A stretch of DNA of 64,000 bases from an uncultured Oscillospiraceae bacterium (GCA_947632175.1 CANROC010000013.1:44516-108515), one strand, 5' to 3'; positions 48,864 through 57,662 are shown, counted from the first letter of the stretch. Notes: generated by a model from the sequence alone, not told the origin. Made by a program: numbers and translations.

Positions 48864-49934
48864 ATGGAAAAGATCCGCGTTGAACTGACGAAGAACCCCA
48901 AGGAGAAGCCCCATCTGGACCCGCTGCCCTTTGGAAAGTTCTTCTCCGACCACATGTTCCTGATGGACTACACCGAGGGCCAGGGCTGGCATGACCCGCG
49001 CATCGTGCCCTACGGGCCCTTTACGCTGGACCCCAGCTGCATGGTGTTCCACTACGCCCAGGAGATCTTCGAGGGGCTGAAGGCGTACAGGCGCGCCGAC
49101 GGGTCCATCTGGCTCTTCCGGCCCGAGGAGAACTTCAAGCGCATGAACAACTCCGCCGTGCGCATGAGCATCCCGGAGATCGACGTGGACTTCTGCGTGG
49201 AAGCCGTCCGGCAGCTGGTGGCCCTGGAAAAGGACTGGGTGCCCGACCAGAAGGGCGCCAGCCTCTACATCCGGCCCTTCATCATCGCCACGGACTGCAC
49301 CGTGGGCGTCCACGCCAGCAAGACGTATCTCTTCTGCATCATCCTGTCCCCCTCCGGCAACTACTATCCCGAGGGGCTTGACCCGGTGCATATCGCCATC
49401 GAGGACGAGGACGTCCGCGCCGTCCGGGGCGGCACGGGCTTTACCAAGTGCGGCGGCAACTACGCCGCCTCCATCCGCGCCGGCGAGCGGGCGGCGCAGA
49501 AGGGCTACTCCCAGGTGCTGTGGCTGGACGGCGTCCACCGCAAGTACATCGAGGAGGTGGGCTCCATGAACATCATGTTCAAGATCGACGGCAAGGTTGT
49601 CACGCCCATGCTCCAGGGCTCCGTCCTCCCCGGCATCACCAGGAAGTCCATCCTGGAGGTGGCCCGGGACTGGGGCTATGAGGTGGAGGAGCGCCTCATC
49701 TCCATCGACGAGGTGCTGGAGACGGCCGCGAACGGCCACATGGAGGAGATGTGGGGCACAGGCACCGCCGCGGTGGTGTCCCCCGTGGGCCACATCTACT
49801 ACGAGGGCCGGGACCTGCCCATCGGCGACGGCGGCATCGGGGAGCTGACCCAGCGCTTCTACGACGAGCTCACCGGCATCCAGTGGGGCACCAGGCCCGA
49901 TACGCGGGGCTGGACACAGAAAGTGACGGACTGA
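48864..49934 (+). CDS. ilvE: Branched-chain amino acid aminotransferase
   Basis: 356 residues of PLP fold type IV, class of eukaryote-like BCATs. Conserved blocks include VFHYAQEIFEGLKAYR, LYIRPFIIAT, the PLP lysine in GTGFTKCGGNYAAS (near 195), LDGVHRKYIEEVGSMNI and TGTAAVVSPV. It interconverts leucine, isoleucine and valine with their 2-oxo acids. ATG follows AAGAGGAGCG by 8 bases. Its stop lies inside a family A hairpin, which may act as terminator. Confidence 0.95.
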   Translation: MEKIRVELTKNPKEKPHLDPLPFGKFFSDHMFLMDYTEGQGWHDPRIVPYGPFTLDPSCMVFHYAQEIFEGLKAYRRADGSIWLFRPEENFKRMNNSAVRMSIPEIDVDFCVEAVRQLVALEKDWVPDQKGASLYIRPFIIATDCTVGVHASKTYLFCIILSPSGNYYPEGLDPVHIAIEDEDVRAVRGGTGFTKCGGNYAASIRAGERAAQKGYSQVLWLDGVHRKYIEEVGSMNIMFKIDGKVVTPMLQGSVLPGITRKSILEVARDWGYEVEERLISIDEVLETAANGHMEEMWGTGTAAVVSPVGHIYYEGRDLPIGDGGIGELTQRFYDELTGIQWGTRPDTRGWTQKVTD

Positions 49935-50018
49935 AAAGGCGCGGTGCGCCTTTCCGGTCAGGGGGAACGAGCGAAAAGCCCTCCGCGAAAGGTCCGCAGA
50001 CCTTTCGCGGAGGGCTTC
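49930..50018 (+). repeat. Family A paired-hairpin repeat overlapping the ilvE stop
   Basis: Hairpin 1 (49930-49960, arms GAAAAGGCGC and GCGCCTTTCC) includes the TGA. Linker CAGGGGGAACGAGCG. Hairpin 2 (49977-50018) has a perfect 19-bp stem with loop CGCA. The sequence GCGAAAGGTC of its inner arms also occurs in copy 1, with an inverted loop (TGCG). Confidence 0.75.
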
Positions 50019-50059
50019 CTGCTTGCAGCCGAAGCCGGGAATGCTTTAGTTTAGTGAAA

Positions 50060-50075
50060 TGTTCCACGTGGAACA
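50060..50075. promoter_or_regulatory. parS centromere site, intergenic
   Basis: TGTTCCACGTGGAACA, identical to the site inside hemZ. Flanking AAA/TTT extend the palindrome. Confidence 0.85.
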
Positions 50076-50113
50076 TTTTAGTATAGCAAAGTATGGCCAC
50101 TCTGTCATCCAAC

Positions 50114-50200
50114 CTTCGCTTCCCCCCCTGCCCCCCCTGCCCCCCCTCCTACGAGGAGGGGGCGAAAAAGGATGCGGCTTCGCCGCAATTTTTATTTGCC
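50114..50200. repeat. Family B unit with CCTCCTACGAGGAGG hairpin
   Basis: C-rich run, CCCTCCTACGAGGAGGG, GGGCGAAAAAGG and GCGGCTTCGCCGC in the same order as at 8876 and 37918. No gene in 50019-50493. Confidence 0.65.
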
Positions 50201-50306
50201 CGCCGGGGCAGGGAATGGTCGAAAATTGTGGGGGCTTTAGTAAAACAGCTTGATTTTTTGGTCGTACAGTGATACTATATAGGGGTAAAGAGACAGTTTT
50301 TTCCGC

Positions 50307-50472
50307 TTATACTAATCGCCGGTTAAAATCTTTAACCGAGCGGCGAGGATTTTTCGTGTCAGGCAAGGAAGACGCCGCAGGGAATACCCTTTGGTATTTC
50401 CAAGGCGGCTGACGCAGCATGATGCGAAAAAGACCGTCGCGAATGAAAGATTTTAATTGGTGATTAGTATCA
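50307..50472. repeat. MITE-like element, family C copy 2
   Basis: About 166 bp with inverted ends (TTATACTAATCGCCGGTTAA and the inverted ATGATACTAATCACCAATTA). The core GAGCGGCGAGGATTTTTCG, GTCAGGCAAGGAAGACGCCG and a GGAATACC/GGTATTTCC hairpin match copies 1 and 3. No coding capacity. Confidence 0.75.
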
Positions 50473-50493
50473 TGCGGGGTAGGGAGAGGGAAA

Positions 50494-51375
50494 ATGGAAG
50501 ATAAGAAGAAAAAGAGACGGTTGGGCGACCGGAAGGACGGGGCGCTGGTGCGGGATCTGGACGCGATGCACTTCGTGACGCCGCTGTTGTATCCCAACCG
50601 GTGCGACAACGAGGCGTACATCTCCGAGCGGGTGGACCTGACGGCCATCAACGCCTTTTTGGCCCGGAAGAACGCGGGGGAGACGGAGTTTCCCTATACC
50701 ATGTTCCACGTGATCCTGGCAGCGCTGGTGAAGACCATCACCTTGCGGCCCAAGCTCAACCGGTTCATCCAGAACAAGAATATGTATCAGCGCAACGAGG
50801 TCTCCGCGTCCTTTGTGGTGAAGAAGCAGTTTTCGGACAGGGGCGAGGAGGCGCTGGCGTTCATCCACGCCAAGGACGAGGACACCGTGGACACCATCCA
50901 CGAGAACATCCGCGGCCAGGTGATGTTCTGCCGCTCGGAGCAGAAGGACCGGTCCACGGACTCCATGGAGTTTTTCACGAAGCTGCCGCGGTTCGTCTCC
51001 AAGACGGCGGTACACTTCGTGACGTTCCTCGACCGGCACGGCTGGGTGCCCAACGTGCTCATCGCCACGGACCCCTACTACGCAAGCGTTGTCATCTCCA
51101 ACCTCGGGTCCATCAAGCTCCACTCGGGCTATCATCACCTGACGAACTGGGGGACCTGCTCGCTTTTCTGCATCATCGGGGAGAAAGGGATGAACCCGGT
51201 GTACGCGCCGGACGGGACCTTTGAGATGAAGGAGACGCTGGATCTGGGGCTCACCATCGACGAGCGGCTGGCGGACGGGTATTATTATTCCAAATCCGTG
51301 AGATTGTTAAAGCACCTCCTGGAGCATCCGGAGCTGCTGGAAAAGCCTATGAACGAGGAGGTCGATTACGAATGA
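50494..51375 (+). CDS. 2-oxoacid dehydrogenase E2/CAT-like acyltransferase domain protein
   Basis: 293 residues, a stand-alone catalytic-domain relative of E2 acyltransferases and chloramphenicol acetyltransferase, without lipoyl domain. The C-terminal motif reads TIDERLADGYYYSKSVRLLK. The usual catalytic His of DHRXXDG is Glu here (DERLADG), so normal acyl transfer is doubtful. It overlaps the acyl-CoA ligase gene by 4 bp, and the two probably form one functional pair. Its start has no strong ribosome-binding site (AGGGAGAGGGAAA is the best). Confidence 0.82.
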   Translation: MEDKKKKRRLGDRKDGALVRDLDAMHFVTPLLYPNRCDNEAYISERVDLTAINAFLARKNAGETEFPYTMFHVILAALVKTITLRPKLNRFIQNKNMYQRNEVSASFVVKKQFSDRGEEALAFIHAKDEDTVDTIHENIRGQVMFCRSEQKDRSTDSMEFFTKLPRFVSKTAVHFVTFLDRHGWVPNVLIATDPYYASVVISNLGSIKLHSGYHHLTNWGTCSLFCIIGEKGMNPVYAPDGTFEMKETLDLGLTIDERLADGYYYSKSVRLLKHLLEHPELLEKPMNEEVDYE

Positions 51376-53114
51376 GCGACACGACCGTGAAGACCCCGTG
51401 GCTCCAAAGCCTCGGGGACATGCCCGCGCATCTTGAGTATTTCAAGGGGTCCCTCTATGAGATGGTGGCCGCCGTGGCGGAGAAGTACCCCGACTACGTG
51501 GCCTTCGACTTCATGGGCCGGCCCACCACCTACCGGCGGATGATGGAGCGCATTGACCAGTGCGCCAAGGCCCTGCGGACCATCGGCGTGCGGGAGGACG
51601 ACCGGGTGACCATCGCCCTGCCCAACTGCCCCCAGGCCATTTACATGTTCTACGCGGTGAACCGCATCGGCGCCGTGGCCAACATGATCCATCCGCTCTC
51701 CTCGGAGAACGAGATCGAATTTTACCTCAACGAGTCCAAGTCCGTCACCGTCATCACCTTGGACCAGTTCTACCACAAGATCGAGGCCATCCGGCAGAAC
51801 ACCTCCATCGTCAACGTCATCATCGCCCGCATCAAGGACGAGCTGGCACAGCCCCTTAAGACCGGGTATATGCTCACCGAGGGGCGGAAGATCCAGAAGA
51901 TCCCCGCCGACGCGCCCGTCATCATGTGGAACGAGTTCATGCGGCTGGGGAACGCGTGCTTCTGGAATTACAAGGTCAAGAAGACCGCCGACGACCCCGC
52001 CGTCATCCTCTATTCCGGCGGCACCACCGGCACCACCAAGGGCATTTTGCTCACCAACTACAACTTCAACGCCCTGGCCGCCCAGGTCATCGCGGTGAAC
52101 CCCATGTTCCGCCCCGGCGACAAGATGCTGGCGGCCATGCCCGTCTTCCACGGCTTCGGCCTGGGGGTGTGCATCCACACCATGCTGGCCTCCGGCGGGC
52201 GGTGCCTTTTAGTGCCGCGCTTTACGCCCAAGAGCTACGGCAAGCTCATCGTCAAGGAGCGGTGCAACTTCATCGCCGGCGTGCCCACGCTCTTTGAGGC
52301 GCTGCTGAGGCTCCCCAGCATGGAGAAGGCGGACCTGAGCTCTTTGAAGGGCGTCTTCTCCGGCGGCGATTCGCTGTCCATCGAGCTTAAAAAGAAGATG
52401 GACAAGTTCCTCTACGACCACCACTGCGCCATCCAGGTCCGGGAGGGCTACGGCACCACCGAGACGGTGACGGCCTGCTGCCTCACCCCGCCGCACATCT
52501 ATAAGGAGGGGTCCATCGGCCTGCCCTTCCCGGATACCTTCATCAAGATCGTGAAGCCCGGCACCGACGAGGAGGTCCCCTATGGGGAGGAGGGGGAGAT
52601 TCTGCTCTCCGGCCCCACCGTCATGCGGGAGTATATCAAGCACCCGGAGGAGACGGCCCAGACCCTGCGCCGCCATGCCGACGGGCTCACCTGGGTCTAC
52701 ACCGGGGACCTGGGGACCATGGACGACGAGGGCTTCGTCTACTTCAAGGGCCGCGCCAAGCGGATGATCATCACCTCCGGCTACAACGTCTACCCGGCGC
52801 AGTTGGAGAACATCATCGACGCCTGCGAGCCGGTGCAGATGAGCTGTGTCATCGGCGTCAAGGACCCCTACCGGATGCAGAGGGTCAAGGCCTTCGTCAT
52901 GCTCAAGCCCGGCGTTGCCAAGTCCGACGAGACGCGGGAGATCATCATGGCCCACTGCCGCAAGAACATCGCCAAGTACGCCATGCCCCGGGAGATCGAG
53001 TTCCGGGACGAGCTTCCCAAGACGCTGGTGGGCAAGGTGGCCTACCGCGTCCTGGAGGAGGAAGAGGCGGCCAGGGAACAGAAAGAACAGGAGCAAAAGG
53101 CCCAGGAAAAATAG
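51372..53114 (+). CDS. AMP-forming acyl-CoA synthetase / ligase
   Basis: 580 residues of the ANL superfamily. ATP-binding loop LYSGGTTGTTKG (near 213), REGYGTTETV (near 358), YTGDLGTMDDEGF with KGRAKRMI (hinge, near 450), and the catalytic Lys region LPKTLVGKVAYR near the C-terminus (about 553). It activates a carboxylic acid as acyl-AMP and passes it to CoA. The acyl substrate is unknown. Coupled to the upstream E2-like gene. An acidic/Gln-rich tail follows the last motif. Confidence 0.93.
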   Translation: MSDTTVKTPWLQSLGDMPAHLEYFKGSLYEMVAAVAEKYPDYVAFDFMGRPTTYRRMMERIDQCAKALRTIGVREDDRVTIALPNCPQAIYMFYAVNRIGAVANMIHPLSSENEIEFYLNESKSVTVITLDQFYHKIEAIRQNTSIVNVIIARIKDELAQPLKTGYMLTEGRKIQKIPADAPVIMWNEFMRLGNACFWNYKVKKTADDPAVILYSGGTTGTTKGILLTNYNFNALAAQVIAVNPMFRPGDKMLAAMPVFHGFGLGVCIHTMLASGGRCLLVPRFTPKSYGKLIVKERCNFIAGVPTLFEALLRLPSMEKADLSSLKGVFSGGDSLSIELKKKMDKFLYDHHCAIQVREGYGTTETVTACCLTPPHIYKEGSIGLPFPDTFIKIVKPGTDEEVPYGEEGEILLSGPTVMREYIKHPEETAQTLRRHADGLTWVYTGDLGTMDDEGFVYFKGRAKRMIITSGYNVYPAQLENIIDACEPVQMSCVIGVKDPYRMQRVKAFVMLKPGVAKSDETREIIMAHCRKNIAKYAMPREIEFRDELPKTLVGKVAYRVLEEEEAAREQKEQEQKAQEK

Positions 53115-53151
53115 GCATCAATATAACGGTCCATAGAAAGGGAGGATACTT

Positions 53152-53469
53152 ATGAGTAAACGCACCTATCAGCCCAAAAACGAGGATCTCTACAAGGCCA
53201 TTGCCGCCCTGCGCACGCCGGAGGAGGCACAGCTCTTCCTCGATGACCTGTGCAGTGTGTCGGAGCTGCGGGCCATGGAACAGCGCTACTATGTGGCGGA
53301 GCTTCTGAACCAGGGCCTCATCTACAACGACATCCTGGAGCTCACCGGCGCGTCCAGCGCCACCATCAGCCGCGTCAACCGCTCCCTCCGGTACGGCAAC
53401 GACGGCTACGAGGTGGTCTTCCGGCGTCTGGCCGAGCAGGAGGGCAAGACGGAGGACCGGGGCGAGTGA
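53152..53469 (+). CDS. YerC/YecD family TrpR-like DNA-binding protein
   Basis: 105 residues with the TrpR-like helix-turn-helix: LDDLCSVSELRAMEQRYYVA and GASSATISRVNRSLRYGN. These small regulators are common in Firmicutes with unknown ligand. GGGAGG lies about 7 bases before ATG. It overlaps the methyltransferase gene by 4 bp. Confidence 0.92.
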   Translation: MSKRTYQPKNEDLYKAIAALRTPEEAQLFLDDLCSVSELRAMEQRYYVAELLNQGLIYNDILELTGASSATISRVNRSLRYGNDGYEVVFRRLAEQEGKTEDRGE

Positions 53470-54212
53470 GCGCCTACGAGTCCCTGGCGGCCCATTACGA
53501 CAGCCTGACGGGCGACGTGCCTTACGGGAGATTCGCGGATTTTTACGAGCTCATCTTCCAACGGTACGCCGTCCGTCCCACGCTGGTGCTGGATCTGGCC
53601 TGCGGCACCGGGACGCTCACCTGGGAGCTGGCCCAAAGGGGCTACGAGATGATCGGCGTGGACGCCTCCCCGGACATGCTGGCGGAGGCCATGGAGAAGG
53701 GCGAGGGGGCGGACGTACCCGTCGCGCCCATCTTCCTTGAGCAGTCCATGGAGGAGCTGGACCTTTACGGCACGGTGTCCGCGGCGGTGTGCTCCCTGGA
53801 CGGGGTGAACTACCTGCCGCCGGAGCGCCTGGGGGCGGTTTTTGAGCGCCTTCGGCTCTTTGTGGAGCCGGGGGGACTTTTCATCTTTGACGTGAACACG
53901 CCGGCCAAGCTCCTGGCCCTGGACGGGCAGGTGTTCCTGGACGAGACGGAGGACGTCTACTGCGTCTGGCGGGCCCAGCTTTCCGAGGACGGCGGGGCGC
54001 TGACATACGGGATGGACCTCTTCTCCCTGCGCCCGGACGGGGCCTGGGAGCGGGATTTCGAGGAGCACACGGAGTATTTGCACACACAGCAGGCGCTGAG
54101 CCGGGAGCTGGAGGCCCACGGCTTCGGGGAGATACGCGTCTTCGGCGAGCTGCGGGACGCGCCGCCCCGGGAGAATGAGCAGCGCGTCTTCATCGCCGCG
54201 CGGCGCCTCTGA
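53466..54212 (+). CDS. SAM-dependent methyltransferase
   Basis: 248 residues with class I motifs: motif [17 protein letters not shown] (near 41), motif post-[11 protein letters not shown] and [16 protein letters not shown] (near 130). Small-molecule methyltransferases like this next to a YerC gene are frequent in Clostridia, but no substrate is known. GTG start at 53466 overlaps the YerC stop (GTGA). The longer in-frame start at 53250 lies inside that gene. Confidence 0.88.
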   Translation: MSAYESLAAHYDSLTGDVPYGRFADFYELIFQRYAVRPTLVLDLACGTGTLTWELAQRGYEMIGVDASPDMLAEAMEKGEGADVPVAPIFLEQSMEELDLYGTVSAAVCSLDGVNYLPPERLGAVFERLRLFVEPGGLFIFDVNTPAKLLALDGQVFLDETEDVYCVWRAQLSEDGGALTYGMDLFSLRPDGAWERDFEEHTEYLHTQQALSRELEAHGFGEIRVFGELRDAPPRENEQRVFIAARRL

Positions 54213-54258
54213 GGCCGCCCGCGGGAGAGAAAAAGAGGATAGAGAGGATAGGATAGAA

Positions 54259-55533
54259 ATGAGGATACGAAACATAACGGCGCTTGCCCTCGCCGCGCTG
54301 TTGATGACGGCGGCCCTGGCCTCCTGCGGGCCCGCTCCGGAGGTCTACGACCTTCCGGATCCGGCGGCGTATTTTGAAAAGGTGTTCTACGCTTCTCAGC
54401 TTTACGACCGCGAGAAATTGTCGAAATATTTCTACGTCAGAAAAAACGTGGACGAGGAGACTGCCAGGGAGGCGGCGGAGGCCTACGTGCGGCTGCTGAC
54501 GGAGGAATACGGCTTTACGATCATCTACGACAGGGACGATGAGCTGCTGCTGCGCCCCGCCGATAAGACGGGAAATGCTGACTACAATGTGAGGATCGAT
54601 TTGCATTCTTTACCGGATAACGTGAGGGTGCGGTTCCTTGAGGAGTCGGACGGCGGGAAGGTGCTCAACCTTGTGGAACCGGATGAGATCTTTGACCCGT
54701 CTGACGCCCCTGCCCCGGACCCGGAGCCTGAACCGGAAACCAGACCGGAGCCTGAGCCGGAACCGGCAACTAAACCGGAACCCCAACCGGAAACCAAACC
54801 GGAACCCAAACCGGAACCGGAGACCAAGCCTGAACCGGAGCCGGAACCGGACCCGGTGGACTTCGACGGCGTCCTGCCGGACCCGTACAGCTTCTTCAAT
54901 GGGGACCTCTCCTATTCTTACGAAGCCAAAGGAAATGAGATTTACATCACTTTTTATTATAAGGAGCCCTCCATCGAACCGATATTGGCATATCTGAATC
55001 TTTTGAACGATGAGCGCTACGGGCTTACGCCGACGCGGACCAAAACGGAATATGAGTACCAGAGCGTAAACTGGATCTTCGACTACGCCGGAGACAAGCA
55101 GATCGAGGACTTTCCCATCTTGTACGATAAATACATTTCCTCGTGCGCGATTTACTTTCTGGGATTTTCCAATAACGGCGTGATGCAAATGGATATCTGG
55201 TACATGGCCGACGGCCTCACCTTCGCCGATTTCGGCGACCGGTACCCGGAACGACTGACGGGCAAGGACGGTGACGGCCTTCTTACCGGTGTGCTGGGCA
55301 CGGTGAAGCCGGGGGAGACTAAGCCCTCCGGGGACGACGGGCCGGGAATCTTTGACGACGAATGCCCCATCTGCGGCGGGACCGGGAAGGTCTTCTGCCC
55401 CAGCTGCGGCGGCAGCGGCAGGGCCGGTTATGGCTACGGCTACGGCGGCGTGGGCGGCACGGGCAACTGCTCCACCTGCCACGGTAGCGGCAAGGTCAAC
55501 TGCTCGAGCTGCGGCGGCGACGGGAAGAGATAA
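54259..55533 (+). CDS. Lipoprotein with PEPE linker and DnaJ-like zinc-finger tail
   Basis: 424 residues. Lipobox AALASCG (Cys near 22), an alpha/beta domain (about 30-145), a Pro-Glu-Thr linker (about 150-200, [14 protein letters not shown] type), a second globular domain (about 205-370), and a C-terminal region with four CXXCXGXG-type motifs ([32 protein letters not shown]), as in the DnaJ zinc finger. This places a chaperone-type zinc domain outside the membrane. Function unknown. ATG 54259 was chosen for the signal peptide. AGAGGATAGG precedes it. Confidence 0.72.
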   Translation: MRIRNITALALAALLMTAALASCGPAPEVYDLPDPAAYFEKVFYASQLYDREKLSKYFYVRKNVDEETAREAAEAYVRLLTEEYGFTIIYDRDDELLLRPADKTGNADYNVRIDLHSLPDNVRVRFLEESDGGKVLNLVEPDEIFDPSDAPAPDPEPEPETRPEPEPEPATKPEPQPETKPEPKPEPETKPEPEPEPDPVDFDGVLPDPYSFFNGDLSYSYEAKGNEIYITFYYKEPSIEPILAYLNLLNDERYGLTPTRTKTEYEYQSVNWIFDYAGDKQIEDFPILYDKYISSCAIYFLGFSNNGVMQMDIWYMADGLTFADFGDRYPERLTGKDGDGLLTGVLGTVKPGETKPSGDDGPGIFDDECPICGGTGKVFCPSCGGSGRAGYGYGYGGVGGTGNCSTCHGSGKVNCSSCGGDGKR

Positions 55534-55552
55534 GCTTTAGGGGAGGAATTGC

Positions 55553-56422
55553 ATGGATCGCGTGATACGGGCCCTGTCCAGGGACGGTCTGGTGAAGATC
55601 GCGGCGGTGGACCTCACCGACGCCGTGGAGCGGGCGAGACGCATCCACCGGACCCTGCCGGTGGTGACGGCGGCGCTGGGCAGGACCATGTGCGCCGCGT
55701 CCATGATGGGCAACGCCCTGAAGGACGCGGGGGACAGCCTCACCGTTCGGATAAACGGCGGCGGGCCCGCGGGGACGATTTTAGTGGTATCCGACAGCCG
55801 GGGGAACGTGCGCGGCTACGCCCAGAACCCCGCGGTGGACCTGCCTTTGAGGCCCGACGGGAAGCTCGATGTGGGCGCCGCCGTGGGCCGGGACGGGATG
55901 CTCACTGTCATCCGGGACATGGGCTTTGGCGAGCCGGTCAGCGGCAGCGTGGAGCTGGTCAGCGGCGAGATCGCCGAGGACTTCGCCCGGTACTTCGTGG
56001 ACAGCGAGCAGATCCCCACCGCCTGCGCCCTGGGGGTCCTGGTGGACCGGGACCAGCACGTCCTGCGCGCCGGCGGGTATATCGCCCAGCTCATGCCGGG
56101 GGCCACGGAGGAGACGGCGGCGCGCCTGGAGGACAACGTGCGCTCCGCCGGGTCCGTCACCGGCCAGCTCATGGCCGGCACGGCGGAGGACATGGCCCTG
56201 CGGGTTTTGGCGGGCTTCGAGCCGAGCCTCGTGGAGACGGACGCGGTGGGTTACCGGTGCGACTGCTCCCGCCGGCGCGTCCTCGGCGCCCTCTCCGGCG
56301 TCACCCGGGAGGAGCTGGAGGACATGCTCGAGGAGGACGGCCGCATCGAGGTCAAGTGCCGCTTCTGCGACGCCGTCTACACCTTCACCGCCGCCGACGA
56401 GGACCTTTTTCAGGGAAAATAA
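55553..56422 (+). CDS. hslO: Hsp33 redox-regulated chaperone
   Basis: 289 residues. The N-terminal domain has ALGRTMCAASMMGNALK, and the C-terminal redox switch has CDCS (near 240) and CRFC (near 272), four Cys that bind zinc when reduced. Oxidation releases the zinc and activates the holdase activity against unfolding proteins. GGGGAGG lies 7 bases before ATG. Confidence 0.95.
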   Translation: MDRVIRALSRDGLVKIAAVDLTDAVERARRIHRTLPVVTAALGRTMCAASMMGNALKDAGDSLTVRINGGGPAGTILVVSDSRGNVRGYAQNPAVDLPLRPDGKLDVGAAVGRDGMLTVIRDMGFGEPVSGSVELVSGEIAEDFARYFVDSEQIPTACALGVLVDRDQHVLRAGGYIAQLMPGATEETAARLEDNVRSAGSVTGQLMAGTAEDMALRVLAGFEPSLVETDAVGYRCDCSRRRVLGALSGVTREELEDMLEEDGRIEVKCRFCDAVYTFTAADEDLFQGK

Positions 56423-56447
56423 AAATCGAAAAAATTCAAAAATCCCC

Positions 56448-56476
56448 TTGACAACCCCGGCGCTTTATGGTATTAT
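56448..56476 (+). promoter_or_regulatory. Sigma-A promoter for tRNA-Ala
   Basis: TTGACA (56448-56453), a 17-base spacer and TATTAT (56471-56476). A small hairpin (ACGCTGT/ACAGCGT, 56482-56500) lies between it and the tRNA. Confidence 0.85.
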
Positions 56477-56502
56477 CTCTAACGCTGTGAACAACAGCGT
56501 AT

Positions 56503-56578
56503 GGGGGCGTAGCTCAGCTGGGAGAGCGCCTGAATGGCATTCAGGAGGTCATCGGTTCGATCCCGACCGTCTCCACCA
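56503..56578 (+). tRNA. tRNA-Ala (anticodon GGC)
   Basis: 76 bases with encoded CCA. Acceptor GGGGGCG pairs with CGTCTCC, giving the G3-U70 pair that identifies alanine tRNAs. The anticodon loop ATGGCAT presents GGC. T arm GGTTCGATCCC. Confidence 0.95.
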
Positions 56579-56593
56579 AAAAGAAAAGACCGC

Positions 56594-56620
56594 AGACCGC
56601 CTTTCGGCGGTCTTTTCTTT
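56594..56620 (+). terminator. Terminator after tRNA-Ala
   Basis: AGACCGCC (56594-56601) pairs with GGCGGTCT (56606-56613), followed by TTTCTTT. Confidence 0.85.
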
Positions 56621-56644
56621 AATGAATCCGTGAGGTGATTATGG

Positions 56645-56848
56645 ATGACAACAGCCGAACAAAAAAGGCGGATTGCCGCCATAAAGACCGCGGATGCCAT
56701 CAACGCCATTGAGGGCGCGCCCATCTCCGACTTCGCGAGAAAGCTCTCCAACAGCTGGGCCAGGGGGGAGCTGACAGACGAGCAGGCGCAGGACGCTCTC
56801 TGGATCTACCACCAGCAGATTGCGGAGCGGGTGAACGGCCATGCCTGA
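56645..56848 (+). CDS. VbhA-like antitoxin of a Fic toxin
   Basis: 67 residues. A short helical protein with the region INAIEGAPISDFARKL, which matches the inhibitory helix of VbhA/AntF antitoxins, where a Glu blocks ATP binding in the Fic active site. The helical tail GELTDEQAQDALWIYHQQI fits too. The 8-bp overlap with the Fic gene supports the pairing. GAGGTG lies about 8 bases before ATG. Confidence 0.85.
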   Translation: MTTAEQKRRIAAIKTADAINAIEGAPISDFARKLSNSWARGELTDEQAQDALWIYHQQIAERVNGHA

Positions 56849-57566
56849 CCCGTATCTCTATGACGATGCGCCCGTCCTCAAAAACAAGCTGGGCATCAAG
56901 GATGACAAGGTCCTGGAGCTGATCGAGGCGGAGCAGTCCCGGCAGAACATGGCCATTCTCTACAAGCGGGGTTTTGATGATTTCTCTCCCGCGGGGCTGT
57001 GCCGGATCCACCGGTTCCTTTTCGGGAAGGTCTACGAGTGGGCCGGACAGTACAGGATCATCAACATCGAGAAGCGGGAAAAGCTCCTTGCCGGACGCAG
57101 CGTGTGGTACAGCAATGACGAGGACATACTGCGGGAGTTGACCGACGCTTTCCGGGACATAAACGCCCATAGTTGGTCCGGCATGACCCACGACGAGTTT
57201 GTGAAAGCTGTGACCGCGGAATTTTCCAAGCTGTGGCGGATATACCCTTTCAGGGAGGGGAACACGCGGACGGTCGTGATGATGCTCACGTTTTTCGTGG
57301 AACATTACGGCTATTTTATGGACCAGGAGCTCCTGGCCTCCTGCGCCGGGTATGTGAGGGACGCTTTCGTGATGGCTTCCCTTGACAAATATTCGGAAGT
57401 TGAGCATCTGGAGAAGATTTTGTCTGACGCTATATGCGAGGAACCGATCGAATACTCTGTTGAATCCTTGGACGCGCCGGCCTCTGTCGATACCGGCAGT
57501 GAAAAATACGCGAAATACCAAAGAGAAAAGTACGAGCCGCAGCCCCATTATAAACGTGAAGAATGA
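56841..57566 (+). CDS. Fic-family AMPylase toxin with His-to-Tyr change in the catalytic motif
   Basis: 241 residues. The Fic core is complete (GLCRIHRFLFGKVYEWAGQY, then FSKLWRIYPFREGNTRTVVM). The catalytic motif, normally HPFREGNTRT, reads YPFREGNTRT (near 136), so the essential His is Tyr (codon TAC). Fic proteins transfer AMP to target proteins such as gyrase, and the His is the general base. The change would be expected to abolish activity. A hydrophilic C-terminal tail of about 70 residues follows the core. ATG follows a weak GGCC context and overlaps the antitoxin gene. Confidence 0.88.
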   Translation: MPDPYLYDDAPVLKNKLGIKDDKVLELIEAEQSRQNMAILYKRGFDDFSPAGLCRIHRFLFGKVYEWAGQYRIINIEKREKLLAGRSVWYSNDEDILRELTDAFRDINAHSWSGMTHDEFVKAVTAEFSKLWRIYPFREGNTRTVVMMLTFFVEHYGYFMDQELLASCAGYVRDAFVMASLDKYSEVEHLEKILSDAICEEPIEYSVESLDAPASVDTGSEKYAKYQREKYEPQPHYKREE

Positions 57567-57662
57567 ATCGATCCCGCTTCTCTAACGATTATACAAAAAA
57601 GTCCAAATTCCTTGCGCCGCAAGGCTTTTTGAAAAGTAGGATGTTTAACCACTTGATCCGTG

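Noticed and set aside
50706..50723. parS-like TGTTCCACGTGATCCT in the acyltransferase gene
   Set aside because: Only the left half matches. The right half departs from the palindrome, and the match is explained by codons for MFHV.
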